Assembly (NCBI GenBank): GCA_947568835.1
Contig: OX387606.1
Location: 17,765,940-17,829,939 of the forward strand
Reading direction: 5' to 3'
Length of the DNA stretch: 64,000 bases
Origin: Protonemura montana
Taxonomy: Eukaryota; Arthropoda; Insecta; Plecoptera; Nemouridae
In this document: one piece after another, positions 37,601 through 48,247 of the stretch
How positions within the stretch are numbered: the first letter of the stretch is position 1
How the letters are laid out: each line of letters begins with the position of its first letter
The notes under the pieces: generated by a model
The model's input: only the letters and a program-made list of their open reading frames with translations
Databases searched by the model: none
Told to the model about the DNA's origin: nothing
Made by a program: the position numbers and the translations under genes

Positions 37601-40600
37601 AACAAAAGCACAAGGAAAACGAAAGAAATAAGACTAAAATATGCCTCCTTGAAATAAGTAAAAGAACCGCAATGAACATGGGCCCCATCCTTTACAATAA
37701 GCTACCAGCAAATATTAAAGAAAAGGAAAGAAGAAGAGAGACTTTTAAAAATATAGTCAAAGATTTCCAAATAAAACACAGTTTCTATTCCATTAACGAG
37801 TACATTACCTTAAAATAATGTGATTGTAAATTTTGTATGACTACCTGATGTATATACAATATAATTATGTATTTATGACCATGAATGTATCTCATAATGT
37901 TTTATGTTTCTATGTTTTTTCTATGTTTTTATGTTTACTTACCCTGACAATTTCCAACGCCTGTTTTACCAAAAATTGTGAGAAAATTTATGGCAACGGA
38001 AAATAAATACAAATACAAGTACAAATACAAATAAAACCCTCTGCAAGAAGAACTGACACACAAGTTTGGAACCTATCTTGTTCCCTACCTGTTTCCTACA
38101 AGTTCCATACTTTGCAGTAGCCCATTAAGCAAATGTACAACATCGAAAACCAGTTCACGATTATGAAAAATGTTCTCATTAGTCAAAAACATATCCACGA
38201 AGAAAATCAAACTTACAAGTACTGTTTTTGTACGCTCTACAAAAGTGTGATTTAATGGGCCATTAGTGTGTGCTATTTGAGTTGGGGGGGTCTTAGCATG
38301 AGCTAAAAACACTTAAAAGTATCCTCTTCGCATTAAACACACACACACACACATCTCCATGTCAATAAATCATCGTTACAATTCCTTCTCGCCAATAATC
38401 CCAGTAAGTCGTTTGACAGGAAGCGACCAATCAGTGCGAATGATGACCGTCGACTCCTCGACGCGCGCTAATCATCGCGGGCCCACAAACTGTCACGATC
38501 TCGCCATCCACGCCACTCCGTGATAGCCAAATCTACGGCCAAACAGTGGCGCACTCTGCCATTGGAACTTTCTTTGGATATTCATTTCAATTGGGAAGCC
38601 AAAGTGTGTCCAAAACTTGTAAAATGGCCGCTGATTTCGGATTCATTCTTTCATGACTGCCTGCCGTCTCACTATGCACTTTAATTTGAGGAGGCCTGTG
38701 TGAGTCCTTGAAGTAAGTTGGTTGGAGCCGATTTTGAATATGTGGACCATATCCCCTACCGTGGAAAAGAAAAAGTTGTCTCCAGATTAAGGCTGAGGTG
38801 ATTTCTAAATGTAAATGGGCTCCAATGCATGAATCAATGTTTTCTTCGTTTGTGGTCGTTTCCTAATCTGTGCTACTAAATGCAAAGAAAACCTAAATAG
38901 TTTGAATAACACAAACAATTCAAAATTCAAATGACAATTTGGCAATATTCTTCGACAAAACCCCAGTGCCGTCTCCCAAAACCAGCGATGCTCAAGTTTG
39001 GCATCATTTGTATCAATATTTTACCGAACAAATCTGACAAATTGGAGAAAATTTCACCGCGAATCGGACAAACCCGAGTTGAACAGATTAATACGAAGGT
39101 GTTTGAGAAATAGTTTAGACATGTTTCTATCTAAACATACACCGATTCCAATCTTTTCATACCCAGTACGCCACTGTTGGCCCAATCACCCAACGAGTGC
39201 CTTTAATTCCTTTTTGGCATGTATTATAGTTACATATTCAAATGCCTAATCGCACGTAGACCTAATCATACCCCATTTCACAGCCATAAATAAAACAGTT
39301 ATCCATATGACCATGGCTTATTCTTTTATTAGAGGGGCTTATGCAGGTTCTATAGGCATCGCTACACTTATCCGAGTAGTGGACGTACGCTCATCTCCAG
39401 CACCGATCCATTCAACATCGGACTCATGGGGCACCAGAGGATCGTGAGAAAGTTGAAGACCAAACTCGCTTGCCACCAAATCAAATTATACCTTAACTGC
39501 GTCACTGTCACTTGATTGGAGAAGAATGGATAATGACAAACTTGTTGCTCGTTATAACAATCTGTGTGGTGCCGTTTCATCAATTTGATCAGCGGCCCTT
39601 TCGACCCAACGCACAATGTGAAAGAGGAGCGAACTCAGAAAGACTTCATTAGCTAAGAGGAAAAATTTTCCATATCTCCATGAGAGGTTATAAAAAAATA
39701 CACACTCAACGGTTATAACCCCAGTAACCAGGAGTGAAGTGTTGAAAAAGGGGATGATTTTCCGCCAATTGAGGATGGGTTGTTTTGTTGAATTTCGCTT
39801 GATTTAATTTCGTTGAAGTGTGCAGTCGTAAATACTTCGAGAACCCTTTACTGTCTTTTCCACGGTTGAATCGTAATTGCTTTATGCATTGAGGGACTCA
39901 GCTTTTTGCAATAAAACATCGAATGAGCAAAATTAGTAAGCTACAAAAGAGGCAGGATAGGAAAATTATTACGATGATCAAGGAGAAATTCTGAGCAACA
40001 TACTTCACATCAAGGAACCACAAATTACGGATGATTTAACTACTTTTGACTATGCAAAAGTTTGCTTTTATCAGGAAATTTCTTTGAGAATAAGGTGCGT
40101 ATACGCTTCTACCCGCGTCTACCCAGGACTACGTACCACTACCAATAACTAAATTGTAGTTATAATCAAAATCGGACGCTACCTATCTATCTAAAAGTAG
40201 ATATATTTTACCCTAGGCAGCATTTCTGTTTCGATACAACTATCCAACATGATTCGCGTGCAATGTTTATGGTTATGCCTTTAACACACTGCATTATGTA
40301 TACCTAATTCATATCTTAACTCTACAAAATGTCACAAAACAATTAAAAATTATCCGAGTAACGAGAAACCAACTGAAGACTATAAATTTGCACGTTTTTG
40401 CAATCAAAAGTATTGCCATAAAAGTATATATTTTGTTAATTAATCCAGCTGTTGTATACTAATCAAGAAACTCATTGAATGCGTTGACCCCGCATGTCTA
40501 CATTGAACTGTACTTAGTGTCAATACCATGGGGTGGATTCTCTTACCAACTTGTTAAAGACAATAATGCTGCTGATATTCTCGGAGAATGTAGAGCAGAA

Positions 40601-43063
40601 GCGACCGAAAACTGCCACTAGATTCGACTGACAAGCCCAACTATTCGCCAGGCAATCTTAGATATAACTGACCTAGCAAGCAGCCTTCTTTGTAAGCAAA
40701 TGCTTGAATTGCCATTACGGGAACTGGGAACTAATTTTAATTGTTGATTTAATCATTGTTATTGTTTTGAATTGTTTAGGACCTTTTCATTTGTTTCATC
40801 AGAGTACCAACATGTTTTTTTGAGACCGGCCGGTATCAGAAACTAAGTACAGTTATCTTATTACCAGTCACTAACAAATTCCTCAATCATTAAATATTTC
40901 CAAGCATGATACACGCTCACAACCCTAAGAAAGCATGATCAAAATTGCAAATTTGTCTTTCATTTCATTTCAGTCCGGTGAACTTTTATCGGCTCGGTCA
41001 AATTCATGAAAAATGTTCGATCTATATATCTATATCTATCTCATGTTTTTTTTTTGTTAATATTAATTTCGAATGAAAAATTAAATAATGTTCCAAATAA
41101 AATATGAGACATGTATGCAAAATATGAATCTTAATTTGTTTATCGAAATCGTATTCCATGAGGCAAATTATGCGCACCTCGTGTTAGTTCGTTCTTACAT
41201 CTTCAAAATTTGAAGAGTTCATCTCCAACTGTTTTAGCTTCTTCTCCCAAATTTCTAGCAAAGTCAGAATTACTTCATGTAAGATTATCGCAAATGCCTT
41301 GAATTACCGTTCACCAAAATCAACCATCTCTCTTTCTGAAAAGATCCGTACTAATATCTTAAGAAGGCAAGACTGCCGATACCATTGATCGTTGAGCCAA
41401 TTCCATCAGTCAACATTACCAAGGGATCGCCTGCGATACTGCTGCTACCAAGCTGTTTCGATAGACCACTCCCGGATGCTACTCGACCCAAGAAACCGTA
41501 ATTGATAAACAAGATGACAACGGAGCGATACAATCACTTACTTTGATCACAATATTAAATAGGCAACCTGATGATAATAGAATATTATCCAAAGTTCGTT
41601 GACTGACACTGATAGTTTCTACAAGTATGTACTTTACTAAAAATTATATCTTTACACTGAAGCAGTAACTGAAAAACATTTTCTCATTCACAATTTACGA
41701 CAATTATTTAAACGGGTAAGCACAATTAATTACTTGATCAGCTAATATTTCATTTCCGGGTGTATTATTACCTAACCAGCTATTGACCAGCTGATGAATT
41801 ATTGGCGAAGTACGTGCATATTAATTAAGTGGGATGGCTTCGGGCAAGGTCTTCATAGCATTCTTCTGCCACACTTGTCCACAACTATCTCGAGAGCTGG
41901 TATATAATAATAATTTGTTTCTTGACCTTCCGTCATTACGCAAAAAAATAAAGGGCATACCAATCGAGTTACCATTTGTAAGTAGGTAACTATTGTTTGA
42001 CATAATGACACGCGTAATTCGTGTACTTTCAACTCCGTTGTCGCATTCAAATCGCAGCTGCATCAAAAATGTCTTTTCTTCGCCGAGGATAGCATGGCCT
42101 ACATTGTTGTGAATAACGCTTCTTGTGTCTTAGGTTTGGATCTTTTGATATCCAACAATTTTTGTGGTCAATTGAAGTCGAAGTTCTTGTGTCTTTGTGC
42201 TTAATTTTGGCTGACATTTCTTCCCCAGTTCCGGCGTCATGTTACTTTGTTCACCATCTTTGTGATCCGAAAACGCGTACTCGAGTGGGAACCAAATCAC
42301 CACAATAAGCATCGCAATTTTAAATGATGGAACGCATAAAATCGTCTTTTGCATTGCGTTGGTCTAGCAATTGTAACGTGCATCGAACTCTCCAAAGACG
42401 GGAGCAAACCTGACGGCTATATTTTTACTCAATATTTTTATTCAATGCCTTTACAATTCTTGTCAGAATTAGCTGCCGTGGAATACCTATTTATGACGGC
42501 TTTCCTCAAAACTATTTCAATCCACACATTTGCAAAGACTACCTTTTCTTCGAAGCAAGAGATTATTTTTCTCGACACAAAATTGCACACATTACTTTAG
42601 TTCTCGTTGTTCATTGCGCAGATCGCAGAGCAAACAAACATTTCGATGAATTATCATTTTTGTGGATCAAACCATGAATATTTGGTGCTCTGTACAAGAT
42701 TAAATGTTAGCCAAAGGACATGAAATCGTGATTTGTATCTGCAATGTCAATCCCAGGTTATGATCCTGGAGATCTTACCTTCTCCCGGACGTCCTCTCCA
42801 TGAAGCTCATCGAGCGTCGGCCGGTAGGCGTACTGTACCGACGTGCGTTCCCGATAATGCTCGTCCCTCGGGGGCACTTCGGTGGTGAGCTGTCCCCGTC
42901 GAGAATCGTACGGATTATACGACGCCTGATTCGAACCGGGCGACAGATTTTGGTGATCGCCATGTTCAGCGTCGACTTTAGCCACTTGGAAACGACTCGG
43001 ACTGTTGAGTAAATTTTCTCCGTCTGGTGGTTCGTTCATCTTCGATGCGTTTTGCTTAAACAT
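28646..43063 (-). CDS. NKCC: Na-K-Cl cotransporter, SLC12 NKCC/NCC subfamily ('gene A')
   Basis: Nineteen coding exons, 1050 aa: 43063-42779, 36310-36233, 36138-36063, 35518-35423, 34219-33966, 33760-33646, 33566-33427, 33116-32790, 32636-32513, 32430-32309, 32218-32083, 31459-31248, 30901-30660, 30242-30073, 29991-29737, 29636-29522, 29414-29266, 28992-28872, 28781-28646. Phases are continuous; the exon ending at 32790 uses a GC donor. The cytoplasmic N-terminus has a SPAK/OSR1 docking motif R24-F25-Q26-V27, regulatory threonines (T60/T61, T74) and [10 protein letters not shown]. The 12-TM core (about 120-590) shows [19 protein letters not shown] (TM1) and [17 protein letters not shown] (TM3, with the K+-site tyrosine). 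A glycosylated loop has N387 and N406. The C-terminal domain ends [12 protein letters not shown]. The family carries Na+, K+ and 2 Cl- inward at the plasma membrane for volume and epithelial salt control. It is the downstream-most of three tandem paralogues; intron 1 is 6.5 kb. Confidence 0.95.
30958..31150 (+). repeat. 5S-rRNA-derived SINE (SINE3-like), 5' part
   Basis: The head reads like 5S rRNA: TAGTTAAGCTACC...GGGGTCAAGTATTAGATGGGTGACC corresponds to the 5S internal promoter (box A AGTTAAGC and box C GATGGGTGACC). It is followed by a body that includes GTGGAGGAATCCTGCTGTTTG, also present in the copy at 35.6-36.0 kb. The copy ends early. It lies in a gene A intron (30902-31247), opposite to the gene. 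Confidence 0.7.
34719..34785. repeat. ATT/AT-rich simple repeat
   Basis: Runs of TTATTATTATT merge into TATATTATATT, visible directly, within a gene A intron. Confidence 0.6.
35585..35972 (-). repeat. 5S-rRNA-derived SINE (SINE3-like), near full length
   Basis: On the minus strand it starts GCTAGGCGTGTTG, then AGTTCTCGTGAGATCACCGAAGTTAAG and TAGGATGGGTGACC, in the order and spacing of 5S rRNA. The body and the 3' end (AACAGTGCGTCGTTAAACACC) are shared with the other copies. Length is about 390 bp. It sits in the gene A intron 35519-36062. Confidence 0.75.
37445..38037 (+). mobile_element. Non-LTR retrotransposon (LINE) 3' relic
   Basis: A frame at 37514-37657 ([24 protein letters not shown]) and, after a frame break, 37672-37818 ([11 protein letters not shown]...FKNIV...[10 protein letters not shown], stop) match the familiar C-terminal end of Jockey/CR1-like reverse transcriptase ORFs ('LYNxLPxxIK...FYSxxEFL'). 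The element ends in an A-rich CAAATACAAATAC-type tail (37998-38037). It is 5'-truncated and broken, so inactive. Family assignment is from memory of the motif, not a search. Confidence 0.6.
38331..38352. repeat. AC dinucleotide repeat
   Basis: ACACACAC microsatellite visible directly. Confidence 0.85.
41821..42354 (-). pseudogene. Disrupted intronless ORF, secreted-protein-like, with one in-frame TAA
   Basis: Reading minus from ATG 42354 (preceded in frame by TAG), the frame runs 74 codons to TAA (42132-42130), continues in the same frame for another 102 codons, and ends at TAA 41823-41821: 178 codons including both stops. Residues 8-27 ([20 protein letters not shown]) look like a signal peptide or membrane anchor. 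The part after the internal stop has two Cys ([15 protein letters not shown]). No family recognised. It lies in intron 1 of gene A on the same strand. It is either a decayed gene or retrocopy, or a read-through ORF. Chance is possible. Confidence 0.35.
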
Positions 43064-45135
43064 GGTTGATTTTTTTAGCAACACACACGTGTTGTGACGA
43101 TGATGATGATAGTGTGTTGGTCGGCGGCAGTTTTCACTATAAGCTATCAACTGACAGTGTAGTGATGACGAGTGGTACAGGGATGACCCAGTGCCCCCAC
43201 CTAGCTGGTCTGGCGGGGCGGGATACATGCTGGATAGATGGGTAGGCGACGGTCTCGAATTGCACAGCATTACACGATCATTGTCAGGCTATGATCATGA
43301 ATTGGTTTTTAGCGTCCTGTCCATTGGATACTTCTGTTTACTTTCAGTGCGATTTTTTTATACCCCGTTTTCATCCTTACATAAAAATACGGAAACAATG
43401 AAAAACAAACAGGCATAGTTTGTATTAAAGCTTGCCACACTGCTTTAAATCGCACTTTCCGCACTATTTTACACAATTTTCATTTCGTTGCATAATTTAT
43501 TTCATTTTTCACTCACTTCTTTTTCCTCTTTTTCCATTTTCTACTAACTTCTTCCACTTTCCTCTATCTCCCCATCTTTCCTATCACATTCTATATTATA
43601 TTCTCTATCTAAAGAAAATCGTTTGACACTCAATTACGATGTGACAAACTGAAAATGGGAAAGACTGACGTGCATTTGGCTCAGTTTCTTAGAAAGAGTA
43701 TGATGCAATTTTCATCAAAGTCTGCGTCCAACGCAATACCTGTTGACATGAGTGCACCCACTGAACATCGATTTGCTATGCCAACCAATTTTCTTAACTT
43801 GCTGAATGGAACATTTTCCCGCAATGTCCTTTCGATTGGCGAAAAAGGAGTGATCCAGCGAGACCTAATCGCAACTTGAATCAGATGTTTTAATGTTTTA
43901 ATTAATTTTTTTCAAAATGTATATTACATTAATTAAATAAAATATGTCATATACCGAACTATCAAAATGGGGGTCGAATTTGGGGTCAAGTTGAAGTCCC
44001 ACGTGGTGGGCATGCGATATTGGCATCGCGGTACCGTCGTGCTGACAGGATAGCAACACTGGGCGAATTCTGAATCATATTAGTGATTCGTCTTGTCTGA
44101 CTGTTAAGTCGGTCTGATTGAGCCAAGCCGCTCGAGGCGGGCTTGTTCGATATTTGCCTTCACCCCGACAGACCCCCGGATGGTGCTGAACAAACCATCA
44201 TATATATCTCACAACAGTCGTGGAAGAACGTGTCTTAAAAAACAACTTGTTAGAATGATTTTAGTGATTTATGACGTTCAATTGCAAAGAAAACCCTTAT
44301 TGCAATCGTGAGGGATTTTATTTTCAAATCGAGAGATACCAAAAGCTTTGCTTAATTTTTAAAGGTTTCTCTTAAACCTTTTTTTTTATCAATAACCACC
44401 AAATTAAAAATTTTCCTACTTAGTACAAAAGTTTGCTACTAGGTGCCGGGAGGTTTCAATAGCAAACTTGCTGCTGGCGGGACGAACTTGAATTCTGGAT
44501 ACTGCGGTGGAAAAATACCAATTTCAATTTAGGGATTAGATAATTAAGATCGACAATTTTTACACTTGCGCGTTACCCGTTTTCAGATTTGATAATCAGT
44601 AGAAGCTAGGACGGCATTATGTGGTATTATCGCCGCCAGCCTCACGTAAGGCGGAATCAAATGGAATCTAATCATCGTGGTGGGAACTCGTCACACATTA
44701 ATAATCAGGGATTTTGGTCATGGAATACACACTGCAATTATTTAAAGGTTTTGAAATGTCAATCATCCAACGCATCTCAATCAACCGTATAGTTCTGAAA
44801 AATAAATAAAAGTTAAATTGTTTCATTAACACTAGTTAGTATTTTGTCCTCTAGGTGCTAAGTATTCATGGCCCGTCGTTGTCGGGTGGATTTGCCGCGA
44901 ACTCACGAATCCATCGAGTGTGAAATTGATAAAGCAAAAATGAAATGGACAATAAATTGATTTAATTAAGTTCCAGTATTCATGGGTTTAGGAATTTATA
45001 TAAAGATCTTTTCATTTTTCTCCTGCATTGCTTCTCAAATGTAGATGCAAGGTGATTGAGCAGAAAATCGGTTTGCCCGTGACGTAGTGAGGTTATAGAT
45101 CAAGCATTGTCAACAAATCGTCAATTTCAGCATCC
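43064..45135. promoter_or_regulatory. Divergent spacer between gene A and NAXD
   Basis: It must contain the gene A leader and promoter (minus; GC-richer up to about 43270) and the NAXD leader (plus). A TTTCAG at 45125-45130 just before the NAXD ATG could be the acceptor of a leader intron. A GC-richer patch lies at 43970-44200. No other gene seen. Confidence 0.35.
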
Positions 45136-46152
45136 ATGTCATACGGTAGAAAATTACTTGGGAACACGGTTAAATACTTGTTGTCGTTGTCAAGATCGAT
45201 CGGGCTTCAAGCTAGCAGTGTACGAATTCAAAAGATGGAGGAGACTTTGTTAGGAAAAGTGAAGTGTATTGTTCCTAAACTTTCACAAGACCAGCACAAG
45301 GGTTCTGCAGGACGCATAGGGGTATTTGGTGGTTCGCTTGAATACACCGGTGCTCCTTACTTTGCATCTATCTCTGCATTAAAAGTAGGCTGCGATTTAG
45401 CTCATGTATTTTGTCAAGAAGCTGCTGCACCTGTCATCAAGTCATATAGCCCAGAACTCATTGTTCATCCATTCTTGGATCATTCGGCAGCTACATCACT
45501 CATTCTCCCTTGGCTAGATCGCTTGCATGTGCTCATTATTGGCCCTGGTCTAGGTCGCGATGCAACTGTTTTCTCGACAGTTACCTCATTAATTATGCAC
45601 TGTAAGGAACGGATAGTTCCGATGCCACTGATTATAGATGCTGATGGTCTTTTCTTAATTTCTGAACGTCCAAGTATTGTTAAAGATTACCCTGGTCAAA
45701 TTATACTAACACCTAATGCCATGGAGTTCTCTCGATTGGCAAAATCTGTATTGAATGAGACTTGGATTCCTACGCCAGAACCAGTACCTGGAAATGTTTC
45801 GAAGTTGGCTGATGCTTTTGGTCCGAATGCTGTGATAATTCATAAAGGTTATAAAGATGTTATTTCCAATGGACCTTTCACTTTCTCTTGTAAAACTGTT
45901 GGAAGTGGACGCAGATGTGGTGGCCAAGGAGACTTGTTGTGCGGGAGTCTTGGAACTTTCTTTGCTTGGGCAATGATGAATCGAAATGACAATAGAGACT
46001 GTATTTCGCCTGGTATTGTTGCATCGTATGCAGCTTGCCGGTTAACTAAAGAATGTAATTCTCGAGCATTCAGTAAGAATGGACGCAGTACTGTCACGTC
46101 TGATATGATTCAAGAGATTCATCATGTATTTGAAGAACTTTATGAATCATGA
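45136..46152 (+). CDS. NAXD: ATP-dependent (S)-NAD(P)H-hydrate dehydratase
   Basis: Single-exon frame of 338 aa. NAXD/CARKD repairs hydrated NADH and NADPH, dehydrating NAD(P)HX at the expense of ATP (ADP in bacteria). Visible ribokinase-like YjeF C-domain motifs: KGSAGRIGVFGGSLEYTGAP (55-74), HVLIIGPGLG (131-140), IIDADGLFLI (166-175), LTPNAMEFSRL (191-201), HKGYKDVI (236-243) and GSGRRCGGQGD (256-266) with the catalytic Asp D266. Residues 1-33 are basic and hydroxylated without acids, consistent with a mitochondrial presequence. M34 (MEETLLG, 45235) could be an alternative cytosolic start. Poly(A) signal AATAAA is at 46553-46558. The intronless coding region could reflect retroposition or simple intron loss. 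It lies between two minus-strand transporter genes. Confidence 0.95.
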   Translation: MSYGRKLLGNTVKYLLSLSRSIGLQASSVRIQKMEETLLGKVKCIVPKLSQDQHKGSAGRIGVFGGSLEYTGAPYFASISALKVGCDLAHVFCQEAAAPVIKSYSPELIVHPFLDHSAATSLILPWLDRLHVLIIGPGLGRDATVFSTVTSLIMHCKERIVPMPLIIDADGLFLISERPSIVKDYPGQIILTPNAMEFSRLAKSVLNETWIPTPEPVPGNVSKLADAFGPNAVIIHKGYKDVISNGPFTFSCKTVGSGRRCGGQGDLLCGSLGTFFAWAMMNRNDNRDCISPGIVASYAACRLTKECNSRAFSKNGRSTVTSDMIQEIHHVFEELYES

Positions 46153-47074
46153 TTGTTGTAGTTAACAGTTAAATTATGGTCAGTACAGATGCATTTTGTT
46201 CTTTGATCATTGTAGAATTTTTGCTTATCGCATGTTAAATGTTAATATTAGTGTAATTAGTAATTACGTATCATTATTATGTGTCGATTGCAGATCTAAC
46301 AGTTAACTCTAATTTTTTTTTTATTTGACTGTGAATAATATTAAATAATATATCATTTAGAACGCTCTACTTGTATCAACTACATTCCATAACAATCCTA
46401 CTACTATTAGCACTGACAGCCATCTTGCCTGCCATCCAGCATTCAGGTTTAATAACTCAGTCATAATCATTGTGTTATGAACCATATTATTTTTGTTACC
46501 GCTGGGCACAATTCCTTGCAACTTATCTGTGAGATTAAACATTGGAAATTATAATAAACAATGAACACAATCTGGTTCTTAACTGTTTTTAAATATTTTA
46601 AAATATCCATGATAAGCAACAACAAAAAAAAAATGCTACTAGGTATTTCAGACAGATTAGTTTGCAGTTCTCAACTCATTTATCGTCAGTGTTCATACCA
46701 GCAATGAATTCTACGTTAATTCAACACTCATTAATTAAGCTTAACCTTCCTCCACCACCCTAATCCCAATTTAAAAATGTGTTCTCTTTAGGTTCAAATT
46801 GTTTTTTACAAACTGTTTTCCAATTTGACTGATAAGTTTGATGCATTTAAATAAATATATAAAGTACGGTTTATATTAAATATAACAAATATACCTAAAA
46901 TATCAAGCAGCACGCCTGCTTTGTTTCCACCACTGAAATTTCATCACCTTCAGATAAAATAAAACTCATTTAAAGGATATATAGGAGGCTGGCTGTTCTT
47001 ACACATATTTGCCATGTTTTTGTAAAACTACCAATTCCTTGTTTCACCATCATCATATACCTACTTATAGTAGG

Positions 47075-48072
47075 CAGTGATGTATTGGTCAATGCACGCG
47101 GGTGTACGCAGTCCACCCACTATTAATTTTATTTTTGGCCGTACCCCCACTTTGAATTTTTGAGGGAACGCAGGTGAACGCACGGGAAAGCAGTATTAAA
47201 TTATGATTATTCGGAATATCCTGCACTTCTTTATTTTCAAGGCGAAAATATCCCAGTTAAGGGTTTTATTTCTAATAATCCACTTACTTAAAAATAGACC
47301 TAGCAAGATTGCCACTGTATGCGAACGTACTAAGAGTAGGTAGGCTGGAATTATGTCGGCGTCGCGACTTGCAACAAAGGGGTTAGTTAGAACCATATTA
47401 CTGTTATCACTTAGGGAAGTCGGTAGCCGCTTTCGCGGCGTCGCACGGTGGTGCAAGCTCTCAGAAGCAAGCCCGCTTCAAATAATAAGAATTCGCAGGA
47501 AAGACAACAATACAAACAATAACCAAATTGCCACATACGAGCCACACTGGACGAATTAGTTCAATTCAAGATACAGAAGAGAAAACGTCGAATGAAGAAG
47601 AGTTCAATGAAAAAGAGTCATTGTGGAAACTGATGTAATCTCCTCAACGCGAAAGTACGCGCGTATCTATGGATAGTTTCAACAAAAATTTAAATCAGTA
47701 TTCGATTAAAATGATTGACTTTCTTTTACCAGATTCCCGAATCCCTACCAAATTTGAAGACTGCAACAATGTGGGAAGGTGTAGACATGAGAGGGCGGCA
47801 TTAATTTAATTTTCTCAAAATCATTACGTAATTAAAAATGCAGTTCTGACCATGTCATTCCAAGCCCAATTTCATCGTAAACTCGTAGATTGGCTCCAAA
47901 AGAAACCTTAGAATAAAAATTCACTTGGAGCTGCGCCCGAAGCCCCCTATTTTCCACTCTTTCGGTGCATTCGTCTTGGGTCTCCTCCTCCCCCCCCCCC
48001 CCCCCCCCCCCGACACAAAAAAATGGGTCATTTTTGCGTACCCCCACTAAACATTTTACGAATACATCACTG
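47075..48072. mobile_element. Non-autonomous hAT-type DNA transposon, 998 bp
   Basis: The termini are inverted: CAGTGATGTATT on the left, and the same 12 bases read inward on the right, with imperfect extension (GGTGTACGCAG / GGGGTACGCAA). The element is flanked by a perfect 8-bp duplication ATAGTAGG (47067-47074 and 48073-48080). An 8-bp duplication plus CAGTG-type ends is diagnostic of hAT elements. No transposase frame is seen, so it would move in trans. A run of 22 C (47990-48011) lies inside. Confidence 0.85.
47990..48011. repeat. Poly-C tract (22 C)
   Basis: Uninterrupted C run inside the hAT element. Its length is uncertain in principle. Confidence 0.9.
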
Positions 48073-48247
48073 ATAGTAGGCATACACTCAAGGTAGTAGG
48101 AATGGAACATTTTTAGAACCTGAAAGAACCTTGAAATGTCCCTTTTTTACGAGCCACTCCTTCACCTCATAGAGCAATGCTCTTCAAAGGATCTTGGTCG
48201 TTCAATCAATTGATGATATTGTCTGCGAGTGCTAGATTAGCGTGGGG

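Larger units (their letters stand above)
36311..42778 (-). other. Intron 1 of gene A (6.5 kb)
   Basis: This intron holds a TTGACATTGACG tandem array (36885-36915), a CAGCTGGT tandem repeat (37371-37393), a LINE 3' relic (37445-38037), an AC repeat (38331-38352), a CpG-rich block (38400-38590) and a disrupted ORF (41821-42354). The remainder shows no supportable feature. Confidence 0.6.
46153..48247. other. Convergent 3' region NAXD / gene B
   Basis: NAXD 3' UTR to about 46580, then AT-rich spacer, then the hAT element 47075-48072. Only 175 bases separate the element from the gene B stop, and no AATAAA or ATTAAA is seen for gene B in that interval. Confidence 0.5.
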
